From: Acidobacteriota bacterium
Lineage (GTDB): Bacteria > Acidobacteriota > Terriglobia > Terriglobales > Acidobacteriaceae
NCBI GenBank assembly: GCA_003225615.1
Contig: QIAS01000058.1
Location: 1 to 6,906, forward strand
Direction: 5' to 3'
DNA length: 6,906 bases
Below the pieces are notes generated by a model. That model did not search any database and was not told the DNA's origin. It worked only from the letters and a program-made list of their open reading frames with translations. Both the position numbers and the translations under genes were made by a program. Shown here piece by piece: positions 1 through 5,039 of the stretch (position 1 is the stretch's first letter; each line of letters starts with the position of its first letter).

Positions 1-671
1 AAGCTCGACATCAGCAGGGCCGCCGGCATGCCCTTGCCCGCCACATCCGCGATGCAAATCATGGTGTGTTGCGGGCTGAAGCGCGCCACGTTGTAATAAT
101 CGCCGCCCACAAACCGCAACGGCTGGGTCATGGCGGCCACTTCATAGTTCCGCACTTCGGGCAACTCCTTGGGCAGGAGTTTGTCCTGAATCTCACGCGC
201 TTCCCGAAGTTCGTCGTCCCGTTGGAATTGCGTCCGACGCTGCGCCTGTGCCCGCGACAGCTGGTTCTGCAATTTTTGCAGAAGCTGCCGATTTTCCCAT
301 GGCTTCTGCACAAAATCGGAGGCGCCTCGCCGCATGGCTTCGACGGCCTGATCTATGCTGCCCCAAGCGGTCATGACTAGTACGGGCAGCAGTTTGTCGA
401 TTGATCGAATCTGCGATACCAGTTCCAGCCCCTCTTCGCCCGCCGTGGTATCGCGCGTGTAGTTCAGGTCCAACAGCACGGCATCGAAGGCACCCGCTTC
501 CAGCGCCCTCAACACACGTGCCGGATGAGTGACGGCTTCGGTGGAAAAGCCAGAGCACTTCAACAACAGCTGGAGCGCCTCCAGGATGTGGGGTTGATCG
601 TCGGCAATGAGCACGCGGGCTGTGGCGGGCACTGCTCCCGGATACATTGCGGGGATGGTAGCGGCTTGCAT
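1..671 (-). CDS. Response regulator with SpoIIE/PP2C phosphatase output (3' end beyond window)
   Basis: The 223 visible residues carry a receiver domain (about 18-130): acidic pair D24/D25, phospho-acceptor D68 in LLDLN, switch T101 in VMTAW, and K123 in QKPW. The stretch LNYTRDTTAGEEGLEL is typical of receivers attached to sigma-54 AAA+ activators. A polar, coiled-coil-like linker (about 130-160) leads to AREIQDKLLP, the usual entry to RsbU/SpoIIE phosphatases. The PP2C domain then begins with GGDYYNV (D191) and ADVAGKGMPAALLM (D209), both metal-binding signatures. Family knowledge suggests a phosphorylation-controlled serine phosphatase that probably acts on an anti-sigma-factor antagonist in the cytoplasm; the partner is not visible. 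ATG at 671 is the first start after an in-frame TAA directly upstream, but it has no clear Shine-Dalgarno. Met9 (ATG at 647) is an alternative that would leave a short leader. The gene is cut by the window edge within the phosphatase domain. Domain call is firm; target is unknown. Confidence 0.9.
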   Translation of the reverse strand, partial: MQAATIPAMYPGAVPATARVLIADDQPHILEALQLLLKCSGFSTEAVTHPARVLRALEAGAFDAVLLDLNYTRDTTAGEEGLELVSQIRSIDKLLPVLVMTAWGSIDQAVEAMRRGASDFVQKPWENRQLLQKLQNQLSRAQAQRRTQFQRDDELREAREIQDKLLPKELPEVRNYEVAAMTQPLRFVGGDYYNVARFSPQHTMICIADVAGKGMPAALLMSS

Positions 672-683
672 GGCTTAAGCAAT

Positions 684-699
684 TGCACCCTGTGGGCCA
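684..699 (-). promoter_or_regulatory. Candidate sigma-54 (-24/-12) promoter of the phosphatase regulator
   Basis: On the - strand the sequence reads TGGCCCACAGGGTGCA. It has the GG and GC doublets exactly 10 bases apart, as in the RpoN consensus TGGCAC-N5-TTGCA. The predicted start point would be near 673, so transcription would begin almost at the ATG at 671. Translation would then be leaderless, or begin at Met9 (647). The positional fit is direct observation; RpoN use is inference. Confidence 0.5.
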
Positions 700-792
700 G
701 AGGCCAAATGAGGACAAGCTGCTGATTTCATGGAGCGAATGAGATGGCATGTTGGCGGAAAATGGCTGCAGGCTGTGCGTCCGTGGAAAGAA

Positions 793-810
793 CTGTCCAG
801 AAATGGACAG
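793..810. promoter_or_regulatory. Perfect inverted repeat, likely activator/enhancer site
   Basis: CTGTCCA-GAAA-TGGACAG is a perfect 7-bp inverted repeat with a 4-base centre in the divergent spacer. It lies about 95-125 bp upstream of the candidate sigma-54 promoter at 684-699, the usual distance for an NtrC-type activator that works by DNA looping. It is also about 60 bp upstream of the sppA -10 element, so it could affect both genes. An 18-bp symmetric site suits a dimeric Fis-type helix-turn-helix protein. The binding protein is unknown. Confidence 0.5.
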
Positions 811-866
811 TGGAACCGCCCACCATGGGCATGGCAAGGGCGATCCCCAATCCTTAACCCCACCAG

Positions 867-875
867 TGCTAAACT
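867..875 (+). promoter_or_regulatory. Candidate extended -10 promoter of sppA
   Basis: TGCTAAACT resembles an extended -10 element (TGn-TAnnnT) and lies 11 bases before the sppA ATG. No good -35 hexamer stands 16-18 bp upstream. A start point near 882 would leave a leader of about 5 bases, which fits the lack of a Shine-Dalgarno. Similar words precede the genes at 3679 (-) and 4128 (+). Confidence 0.4.
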
Positions 876-886
876 AACTTCTCGCT

Positions 887-1981
887 ATGTCAGACGAGAA
901 GCGCTCGCGCACCTGGCTGTGGGTGGTAATCGGTGGAGGAGCATTCTTCCTCTTCGTGCTCGCGGTGTTTGCCCTGGTGTACCTCATCATGCACACCGGC
1001 GAACAAACCAGCGGAGGCCTTGCCGGCTTTGGCGACAAAATCGCCGTCGTCGATCTGGAAGGCGTCATCATCAGTCCCAAGATTCTCGTTCCTCAACTCA
1101 AGAAATATGCCGATGACGATTCCATCAAGGCCATCATTCTGCACGTAAACTCCCCCGGCGGAGGCGTGGCCGCGTCCGAAGAAATTTACGCCGAAGTGAA
1201 ACGCATTCGCGACGAGAAGAAAAAACTTATCGTCGCCTCCATCGAGACCGTCGGCGCAAGCGGCGCCTACTATATTTCTTCGGCGACCAACAAAATCTAT
1301 GCCGACAAGGGCAGCATCGTCGGCTCCATCGGCGTAATCGCCCAATGGGTCAACTACGGAGACCTCTTGCGCTGGGCCAAGCTGAAGGACATCACACTAA
1401 AAGCCGGAGAGTTCAAGGACACCGGCTCGCCCACCCGCGATCTCACTCCCGCCGAGAAGCAATATCTGCAGAGCCTGATTGACGACATGCACACCCAGTT
1501 CATCCAGGCTGTCGCTGACGGCAGGAAGATGAAACCTGACGACATCCGCGCCATCGCCAACGGTAAGGTCTGGACAGGCGAGCAAGCCCTCGGCATGAAA
1601 CTGATTGATCAGCAAGCCGATTTCGAAGGCGCTGTGAAAGACACGGCCAAATCCGTTGGAATTAAAGGAGAGCCGGTGCTGGTCCACCCCGATCGCGAGC
1701 GCAAGACCGTGCTCGATCTCTTGTTCGGTGACGTATCCGATCTCCTCCCCACCCGCGAGAAGTTGCTCGAGCAGCACGTAGGTTTTTATTACCTCTGGAA
1801 TTCTTGGGTTTTGATTTTGGTTTTCGATCACAGAGAACTGATACCCAAAACTTCGGGTCAGGGCTCCCCCAGTAAAGCCTCGTATCAGGGCACGCCTTCA
1901 GGCGTGCCGAATAGAGCCGACGAGAAGGCCGGCTTAGCCGCTGCGGCTTTCGGCTTCCCCTCCGAATTGGCTAACTGCTAA
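887..1981 (+). CDS. sppA: Signal peptide peptidase SppA (S49), with unusual C-terminal tail
   Basis: This is a membrane-bound serine protease that degrades signal peptides left in the membrane after cleavage. An N-terminal transmembrane helix spans about residues 10-35. The S49 core follows: IAVVDLEGVI (52-61), HVNSPGGGV (86-94), and the nucleophile S125 in GASGAYY. The general-base lysine is K177 in AGEFKDTGSPTRDLT. The 52-residue Ser-Lys spacing equals that of the short Bacillus-type enzyme (S147/K199), so this is the single-domain form and looks active. ATG at 887 has no clear Shine-Dalgarno; it is chosen because the helix and core follow directly. The conserved part appears to end near VGFYYLW (298-304). 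The remaining ~60 residues are encoded by hairpin and tandem-repeat DNA with no family resemblance, and the TAA lies inside the 7-bp repeats. This suggests that repeat insertion or loss of the original stop extended the protein. The HU-type gene lies 154 bp downstream. Confidence 0.93.
   Translation: MSDEKRSRTWLWVVIGGGAFFLFVLAVFALVYLIMHTGEQTSGGLAGFGDKIAVVDLEGVIISPKILVPQLKKYADDDSIKAIILHVNSPGGGVAASEEIYAEVKRIRDEKKKLIVASIETVGASGAYYISSATNKIYADKGSIVGSIGVIAQWVNYGDLLRWAKLKDITLKAGEFKDTGSPTRDLTPAEKQYLQSLIDDMHTQFIQAVADGRKMKPDDIRAIANGKVWTGEQALGMKLIDQQADFEGAVKDTAKSVGIKGEPVLVHPDRERKTVLDLLFGDVSDLLPTREKLLEQHVGFYYLWNSWVLILVFDHRELIPKTSGQGSPSKASYQGTPSGVPNRADEKAGLAAAAFGFPSELANC
1861..1955. repeat. Hairpin-bearing intergenic-type repeat tract inside the sppA 3' end
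   Basis: The tract contains a perfect 8-bp stem, GGCACGCC-TTCA-GGCGTGCC (1889-1908). A second, shorter stem, AGCCG-CTG-CGGCT (1936-1948), lies within a GC-rich block full of the word CGGCT. The style (a CGTATCAGGGCACG lead-in, a tight stem, then AGCC-rich sequence) is that of dispersed intergenic hairpin repeats. It lies within the open frame of sppA and encodes the odd C-terminal tail. Whether it is multicopy in the genome cannot be seen here. The 1889-1908 stem lacks a T-run, so it is a poor intrinsic terminator. Confidence 0.6.
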
Positions 1982-1998
1982 CTGCTAATTGCCAACTG
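1971..1998 (+). repeat. Tandem 7-bp repeat, four units
   Basis: Four consecutive 7-mers read CTAACTG, CTAACTG, CTAATTG, CCAACTG. The first two are identical and each of the others differs from them by one base. The TAA at 1979-1981, in the second unit, ends sppA. The same word occurs in reverse orientation downstream of the HU gene (CAGTTAG, 2531-2537), with a partial match TTAACTG at 2557-2563. Confidence 0.75.
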
Positions 1999-2135
1999 CT
2001 ACCCGCCGCCCCCCCGGATGCCCAACTGGGACTTGCACAAAACCCCTTGAATTTGAGAAGGTTATCCAGCCCGGTTCCAAGCCCAGGGCGTTTCACCAGG
2101 AATTTAACCTTGCCAGCGACGGAGCGAACACGCGT

Positions 2136-2465
2136 ATGACAAAAGCCGACCTGATCGACGAGGTATCGCGCTTAGCCGAACTCACCCGCAAAGACAGCGA
2201 AGTCATTGTAGAAACGATCTTTGACAGCATCGTGCGTTCGCTGCGGGTAGGCGACAAAATCGAGATTCGCGGTTTCGGCAGCTTTCGCACCCGTCAACGC
2301 AAGCCGCGTGTAGGGCGCAACCCCAAGACTGGAGATCGCGTCGAAGTCCCTGCCAAAAAAATTCCCTTTTTCAAGCCCAGCAAAGAACTGAAAGACTTGG
2401 TAAACACCGGCGCTAACCAGCAAACCGGTACTCCGCCCGCAGCGCCATCTACTCCGCCGCAGTAG
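2136..2465 (+). CDS. HU/IHF family DNA-binding protein
   Basis: This 109-residue histone-like protein should bind and bend DNA as a dimer in the nucleoid. The N-terminal helices (1-40) begin MTKADLIDEV. They are followed by the saddle motif IEIRGFGSF (42-50), the beta-arm with GRNPKTGD (60-67) including the intercalating proline P63, and the closing FKPSKELKDLVN (79-90). IEIRGFGSF and FKPSKELKD look closer to IHF-beta than to HU, but the subtype cannot be settled by eye. After residue 90 comes an ~18-residue Thr/Pro/Gln-rich tail not found in canonical ~90-residue members; it is probably disordered. The frame is open upstream to 1989, but those 49 codons overlap the 7-bp repeats and have no family resemblance. 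ATG at 2136, with GGAG at 2121-2124, is therefore preferred. The gene is convergent with the serine hydrolase gene at 2570-3679. Confidence 0.93.
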   Translation: MTKADLIDEVSRLAELTRKDSEVIVETIFDSIVRSLRVGDKIEIRGFGSFRTRQRKPRVGRNPKTGDRVEVPAKKIPFFKPSKELKDLVNTGANQQTGTPPAAPSTPPQ

Positions 2466-2500
2466 TCGGCAGCCGTGTCTTATAATTTGCCCGACCCAGA

Positions 2501-2526
2501 GTGGCGCAGCAGCGCTTCAGCGCCAC
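2501..2526. terminator. Stem-loop between convergent genes, possible terminator
   Basis: GTGGCGC (2501-2507) pairs perfectly with GCGCCAC (2520-2526), and the 12-base loop holds a self-complementary AGCGCT. The stem lies 36 bp after the HU-type stop and 44 bp beyond the serine hydrolase stop, so it could end transcription from both sides. No T-run follows on either strand, so it may instead be a repeat element. Its loop word (CAGCGCTTCAGCG) resembles the stem at 3803-3821. Confidence 0.4.
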
Positions 2527-2569
2527 ATAACAGTTAGCGAAGCGATATAAAACAGATTAACTGCGAAGG

Positions 2570-3679
2570 TTAAGGAGTATTCGCTCTGCCCAGATACAAA
2601 TCCACCACTCTCAAGGCCAGCTGCGCAGGTTCTACATCGGTGCGATTGCAGAGAATAATCACGGTGAGTTGATCGTCAGGAAAACGCTGGATCGCGGTGT
2701 GAAAACCCACCGTCTCCCCGTAATGCCACATGCGCTTATGCCCTTTGTAGGAATCCAAAAACCACCCAAACCCGTAACCTGTCGGCGAGCCGTCGGGCGC
2801 AACCGCCTGCACATTCACCGGCGTCCACGCCGGCTGCATTTCCTGTGCGCTCAAAAGAGTGTGCTCGCGCAGCGCTCGATCCCACTTGGCCAAATCATCC
2901 AGCGAAGTGTAAATGCCGCCGTCCCCCAAAACCGCCGAAGTGGGACTCTGGTCAGTTTCGCGCCAGGCGTCACCTGTTTTCGTATGCCCGTAAGCACGGT
3001 TGGAGACTTCATTCTTTCCCTTCTCATACGCGATCGTGGTATCCATTTTCAGAGGAGTAAATATCCGTTCCCGCAGAAATTCTCCAAACGGTTTGCCCGA
3101 TCTTCTTTCACCGACCATCGCCAAAACCGCATAACCGGAATTGCTGTAATCCCACTTGCTTCCCGGCGCAAACTTCGTTTCCTTCTGCTGCTTCAAAATC
3201 GCCAACACGCCCGCATCTTTGATCTGCGGAATCTGTTCCGGTGGCGTCGTGCCATATTGCTTGTCCATCACGTCTTCATAGTCCAGCAGTCCCGAAGTAT
3301 GGTTGAGCAGGTTGCGAATCGTAATCGACTTCCCGTAGTCCGGAAAATCGGGAAACACATCGGTCAGGTGATCCTCGTAACGTAGCTTGCCGTCATGAAC
3401 CAGAAGCATGATTGCCGTCGCCGTGAACTGCTTGGTTAATGACGCCAGCCGGAAATTCGTATGCCCATCAATCTCGTGAAGTGTCCGCAGGTTTGTCACT
3501 CCGTACCCGCGCTCATAAACGGGGTGTCCATCCTTGATGACGAGCACTGCTGCTCCCGGCGCCTTCTCTGATTGCACGACAGCAAAGACCGCATCAATCT
3601 GCTTGGCAGAAACTCCCTCCCCCGCCCAAGCCCACCCACTCACCAAACTCAAACACAGCAGCAAGCAAGCTCTCCTCAC
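2570..3679 (-). CDS. Secreted serine hydrolase, class C beta-lactamase / S12 family
   Basis: This 369-residue protein has a Sec signal peptide (MRRACLLLCLSLVSGWAWA, cleavage probably after residue 19), so it should act outside the cytoplasmic membrane. The catalytic motifs of the penicillin-recognising fold are all present: SLTK (80-83, nucleophile S80 and base K83), YSN (178-180), and HYG (319-321) in place of KTG. LLNHTSGLLDY (124-134) and GYGFGWFLD (301-309) are also typical of the family. Members include esterases, D-aminopeptidases, carboxypeptidases and lactamases, so the substrate is not predictable and resistance should not be assumed. The start is GTG at 3679, supported by GGGAGAGGA four bases upstream. 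The gene stands alone: it is convergent with the HU-type gene and divergent from the isoaspartyl peptidase gene. Confidence 0.92.
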   Translation of the reverse strand: MRRACLLLCLSLVSGWAWAGEGVSAKQIDAVFAVVQSEKAPGAAVLVIKDGHPVYERGYGVTNLRTLHEIDGHTNFRLASLTKQFTATAIMLLVHDGKLRYEDHLTDVFPDFPDYGKSITIRNLLNHTSGLLDYEDVMDKQYGTTPPEQIPQIKDAGVLAILKQQKETKFAPGSKWDYSNSGYAVLAMVGERRSGKPFGEFLRERIFTPLKMDTTIAYEKGKNEVSNRAYGHTKTGDAWRETDQSPTSAVLGDGGIYTSLDDLAKWDRALREHTLLSAQEMQPAWTPVNVQAVAPDGSPTGYGFGWFLDSYKGHKRMWHYGETVGFHTAIQRFPDDQLTVIILCNRTDVEPAQLALRVVDLYLGRANTP

Positions 3680-3683
3680 GAAA

Positions 3684-3692
3684 TCCTCTCCC
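3684..3692 (-). promoter_or_regulatory. Ribosome binding site fixing the GTG start of the serine hydrolase
   Basis: On the - strand GGGAGAGGA precedes GTG (3679) with a four-base gap (TTTC). This purine run, directly before a well-formed signal peptide, is the reason for choosing GTG as the start codon. Confidence 0.65.
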
Positions 3693-3712
3693 GATCCTAT
3701 GAATTACCTATA

Positions 3713-3721
3713 TGTGTAGCA
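3713..3721 (-). promoter_or_regulatory. Candidate extended -10 promoter of the serine hydrolase gene
   Basis: The - strand reads TGCTACACA, an extended -10-like word matching TGCTAAACT and TGCTAGACT before two other genes in the window. A start point near 3706 would give a 27-base leader that contains the ribosome binding site. No recognisable -35 hexamer is seen. Confidence 0.35.
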
Positions 3722-3802
3722 CAAGAGTTCTCCTCCGGCCTCCAACCACGTCCTTGCAACAAACAATGAAGACCACAACCTCTCTGTATGACCACGGGTG
3801 GA

Positions 3803-3821
3803 GCAGCGCTTTCAGCGCTGC
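3803..3821. repeat. Perfect 8-bp stem-loop
   Basis: GCAGCGCT-TTC-AGCGCTGC is an 8-bp perfect stem with a three-base loop. There is no T-run on the + side. The word CAGCGCTTTCAGCG resembles the loop region of the stem at 2501-2526, which suggests a shared repeat origin. Confidence 0.6.
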
Positions 3822-3861
3822 GTTATTGCAGGGCATCAAGCTCGGCTTTAGCACTCCCAGC

Positions 3862-3879
3862 CCGGCATGTAAATGCCGG
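3862..3879. repeat. Perfect 7-bp stem-loop
   Basis: CCGGCAT-GTAA-ATGCCGG is a perfect 7-bp stem with a four-base loop, about 40 bp from the previous stem. It is not followed by a T-run and is read as part of the repeat cluster, not as a terminator. Confidence 0.55.
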
Positions 3880-3905
3880 CCGCTTCTCCCCAACACTTTT
3901 AAGCC

Positions 3906-3933
3906 AAAAAAAAACGGGCTGAAACTTCCAGCC
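3906..3933 (-). terminator. Intrinsic-terminator-shaped hairpin facing left
   Basis: On the - strand GGCTG-GAAGTTT-CAGCC (3933 to 3917) is followed, after CCG, by nine T residues (3914-3906). This is the shape of a Rho-independent terminator, although the 5-bp stem is short. No leftward gene ends just before it, so it would stop antisense transcription coming from the isoaspartyl peptidase side, or it is part of a repeat. Confidence 0.45.
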
Positions 3934-4046
3934 TCGTATGCTCACCTCGAACCCAATTCAGTTCGGCATCGGAGGATCTGCCTCTGCCGCTCTCACTTCA
4001 GATCCCGTTGACATTCCGATAAACCCAAGGCACGCAAAAAAGTTTC

Positions 4047-4065
4047 GGGGCAGGTGGTCTGCCCC
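4047..4065. repeat. Perfect 7-bp GC-rich stem-loop
   Basis: GGGGCAG-GTGGT-CTGCCCC is a 7-bp stem with a five-base loop, 27 bp upstream of the isoaspartyl peptidase promoter candidate. On the - strand it is followed by GAAAC and then six T residues, so it could be a second, weaker leftward terminator. A regulatory role in the leader is unlikely because it lies upstream of the predicted start point. Confidence 0.5.
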
Positions 4066-4091
4066 CGCCATCCAAACTACAACCCCCGCAA

Positions 4092-4100
4092 TGCTAGACT
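4092..4100 (+). promoter_or_regulatory. Candidate extended -10 promoter of the isoaspartyl peptidase gene
   Basis: TGCTAGACT followed by AATCGCT closely matches TGCTAAACT before sppA, which is also followed by TCGCT a few bases later. A start point near 4107 would give a ~21-base leader carrying the ribosome binding site TGAGGA. No clear -35 is present at the right spacing. Confidence 0.4.
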
Positions 4101-4116
4101 AATCGCTCATTTTCCC

Positions 4117-4122
4117 TGAGGA
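4117..4122 (+). promoter_or_regulatory. Ribosome binding site selecting a TTG start
   Basis: TGAGGA lies five bases before TTG at 4128. The protein family begins within a few residues of this point (VLVIHGGAW at residues 6-14), and no ATG or GTG is available between here and that motif. TTG is therefore the likely start codon. Confidence 0.6.
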
Positions 4123-4127
4123 CTAAT

Positions 4128-5039
4128 TTGCCAAACACTCCGGTTCTGGTAATTCACGGCGGCGCCTGGGCCATTCCCGAAGACATGGTTGATGCCCACC
4201 TCCGCGGCGTGCGCAACGCCATCGCCGCCGGCTGGCGCGTCTTAGACGCCGGAGGCACCGCCCTCGACGCCGTCGAGCAATCCGTTGTCATCATGGAAGA
4301 CGACGACACTTTCGACGCCGGCCGAGGCGCCTTCCTCAACCGCGAAGGCAAAGTCCAGCTCGACGCTCTCATCATGGACGGAGCCACCCTGCGCGCCGGA
4401 GGCGTAGGATGCGTCGAGCACCTCCGCAATCCCATCCGCGCCGCCCGCAAAATTCTCAGCGAAAGCCCCCACATTTATTTCGTAGCCGAGGGCGCCGAGC
4501 GCTTCGCCGTCGAACACGGCATCCCCCTCTGCAAGAACGAAGACTTAATAATCCCCCGCGAAGTCGAACGCCTCCGCGAATTCCAGTCGCATCTGGCCGA
4601 GCACGAAAAAGATCTCTTCGCCCCCACCATCTCCCACGACACCGTAGGAGCCGTCGCCCTCGACTGCGACGGCAATATCGCCGCCGCCACCTCCACCGGA
4701 GGAACCCTCAACAAGGCCCCCGGCCGCCTCGGCGACTCTTCATTAATAGGTTGCGGCTGCTACGCCGACAACGCCAGCGCCGCCGCATCCACCACCGGCT
4801 GGGGAGAGCCCATCATGAAGTTAGTTCTAGCCAAATGGTCCGCTGATCGCGTCTCCGCCGGCAATAGCCCCGAGTGGGTCGCCCCCGAGGCCATGAATTA
4901 CCTCCAGGCCCGCGTGCAAGGCCACGGCGGCATCATTCTCCTCGACGCCCGCGGCCGCTTCGGCATTGCCCACAACACCCCCCGCATGGCCTGGGCCTTC
5001 AAAACGTCAAAAGAAGAAGCCGCCGGAATCGAGCGCTAG
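4128..5039 (+). CDS. Isoaspartyl peptidase / plant-type L-asparaginase (Ntn hydrolase)
   Basis: This 303-residue enzyme of the T2 threonine hydrolase family cleaves beta-aspartyl (isoaspartyl) dipeptides and L-asparagine. It is made as a precursor that cuts itself before the catalytic threonine. The N-terminal VLVIHGGAW (6-14), GRGAFLN (65-71) and DALIMDG (79-85) are family hallmarks. The nucleophile is T172 in HDTVGAVA. ATSTGGT (187-193), R200 and D203 in GRLGDSSLIGCGCYAD, and T223-G224 in TTGWGE complete the site. The spacings from the nucleophile to R, D and TG equal those of E. coli IaaA (T179, R207, D210, T230), so the enzyme looks intact. The length is near the family's usual ~300-330, and the variable linker before the cleavage site (about 150-170) is short. 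The gene is transcribed alone or with the receptor gene 214 bp downstream. No signal peptide is seen, so it is predicted cytoplasmic. Asparagine salvage or turnover of damaged peptides is the likely role. Confidence 0.93.
   Translation: MPNTPVLVIHGGAWAIPEDMVDAHLRGVRNAIAAGWRVLDAGGTALDAVEQSVVIMEDDDTFDAGRGAFLNREGKVQLDALIMDGATLRAGGVGCVEHLRNPIRAARKILSESPHIYFVAEGAERFAVEHGIPLCKNEDLIIPREVERLREFQSHLAEHEKDLFAPTISHDTVGAVALDCDGNIAAATSTGGTLNKAPGRLGDSSLIGCGCYADNASAAASTTGWGEPIMKLVLAKWSADRVSAGNSPEWVAPEAMNYLQARVQGHGGIILLDARGRFGIAHNTPRMAWAFKTSKEEAAGIER

Larger units (their letters stand above)
3722..4090. other. Gene-free spacer with a cluster of stem-loops
   Basis: This ~370-bp divergent spacer holds no credible coding region. 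A short + frame (3712-4011) is open, but it passes straight through the stem-loops, has no ribosome binding site and shows no domain. The stretch carries four perfect or near-perfect stems (3803-3821, 3862-3879, 3917-3933, 4047-4065) separated by unremarkable sequence. That is consistent with one or more dispersed repeat units, or a relic of them. Confidence 0.6.

Noticed and set aside
818..830. Small palindrome GCCCA-CCA-TGGGC in the divergent spacer
   Set aside because: The arms are only 5 bp, with a CCATGG core that is common by chance. The neighbouring 18-bp site at 793-810 is much stronger.
193..837. A 214-codon open frame on the - strand overlapping the response regulator
   Set aside because: It is in a different frame from the receiver/phosphatase protein, crosses the divergent promoter spacer, and gives a low-complexity Arg/Ser/His-rich translation with no domain.
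1793..1981. sppA considered as a frameshifted pseudogene
   Set aside because: All catalytic and core motifs are intact through residue ~304, and only the non-conserved C-terminal tail is odd, so the gene is kept as functional.
1989..2135. A 49-codon upstream extension of the HU/IHF-type gene
   Set aside because: The extension begins inside the 7-bp tandem repeats and does not resemble any HU/IHF N-terminus. The conserved protein begins exactly at ATG 2136 with GGAG upstream.
2669..3385. A 238-codon + strand open frame antisense to the serine hydrolase
   Set aside because: The opposite strand encodes a complete S12 hydrolase with all catalytic motifs. The + translation has no recognisable domain and is an antisense shadow.
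3712..4011. A 99-codon + strand open frame in the divergent spacer
   Set aside because: It runs through three stem-loops and a nine-A run, lacks a ribosome binding site and has no family resemblance.
4008..4013. TTGACA, a consensus -35 hexamer
   Set aside because: The bases 16-18 bp downstream (around 4030-4037, GCACGCA) do not resemble a -10 element, so no promoter can be supported.
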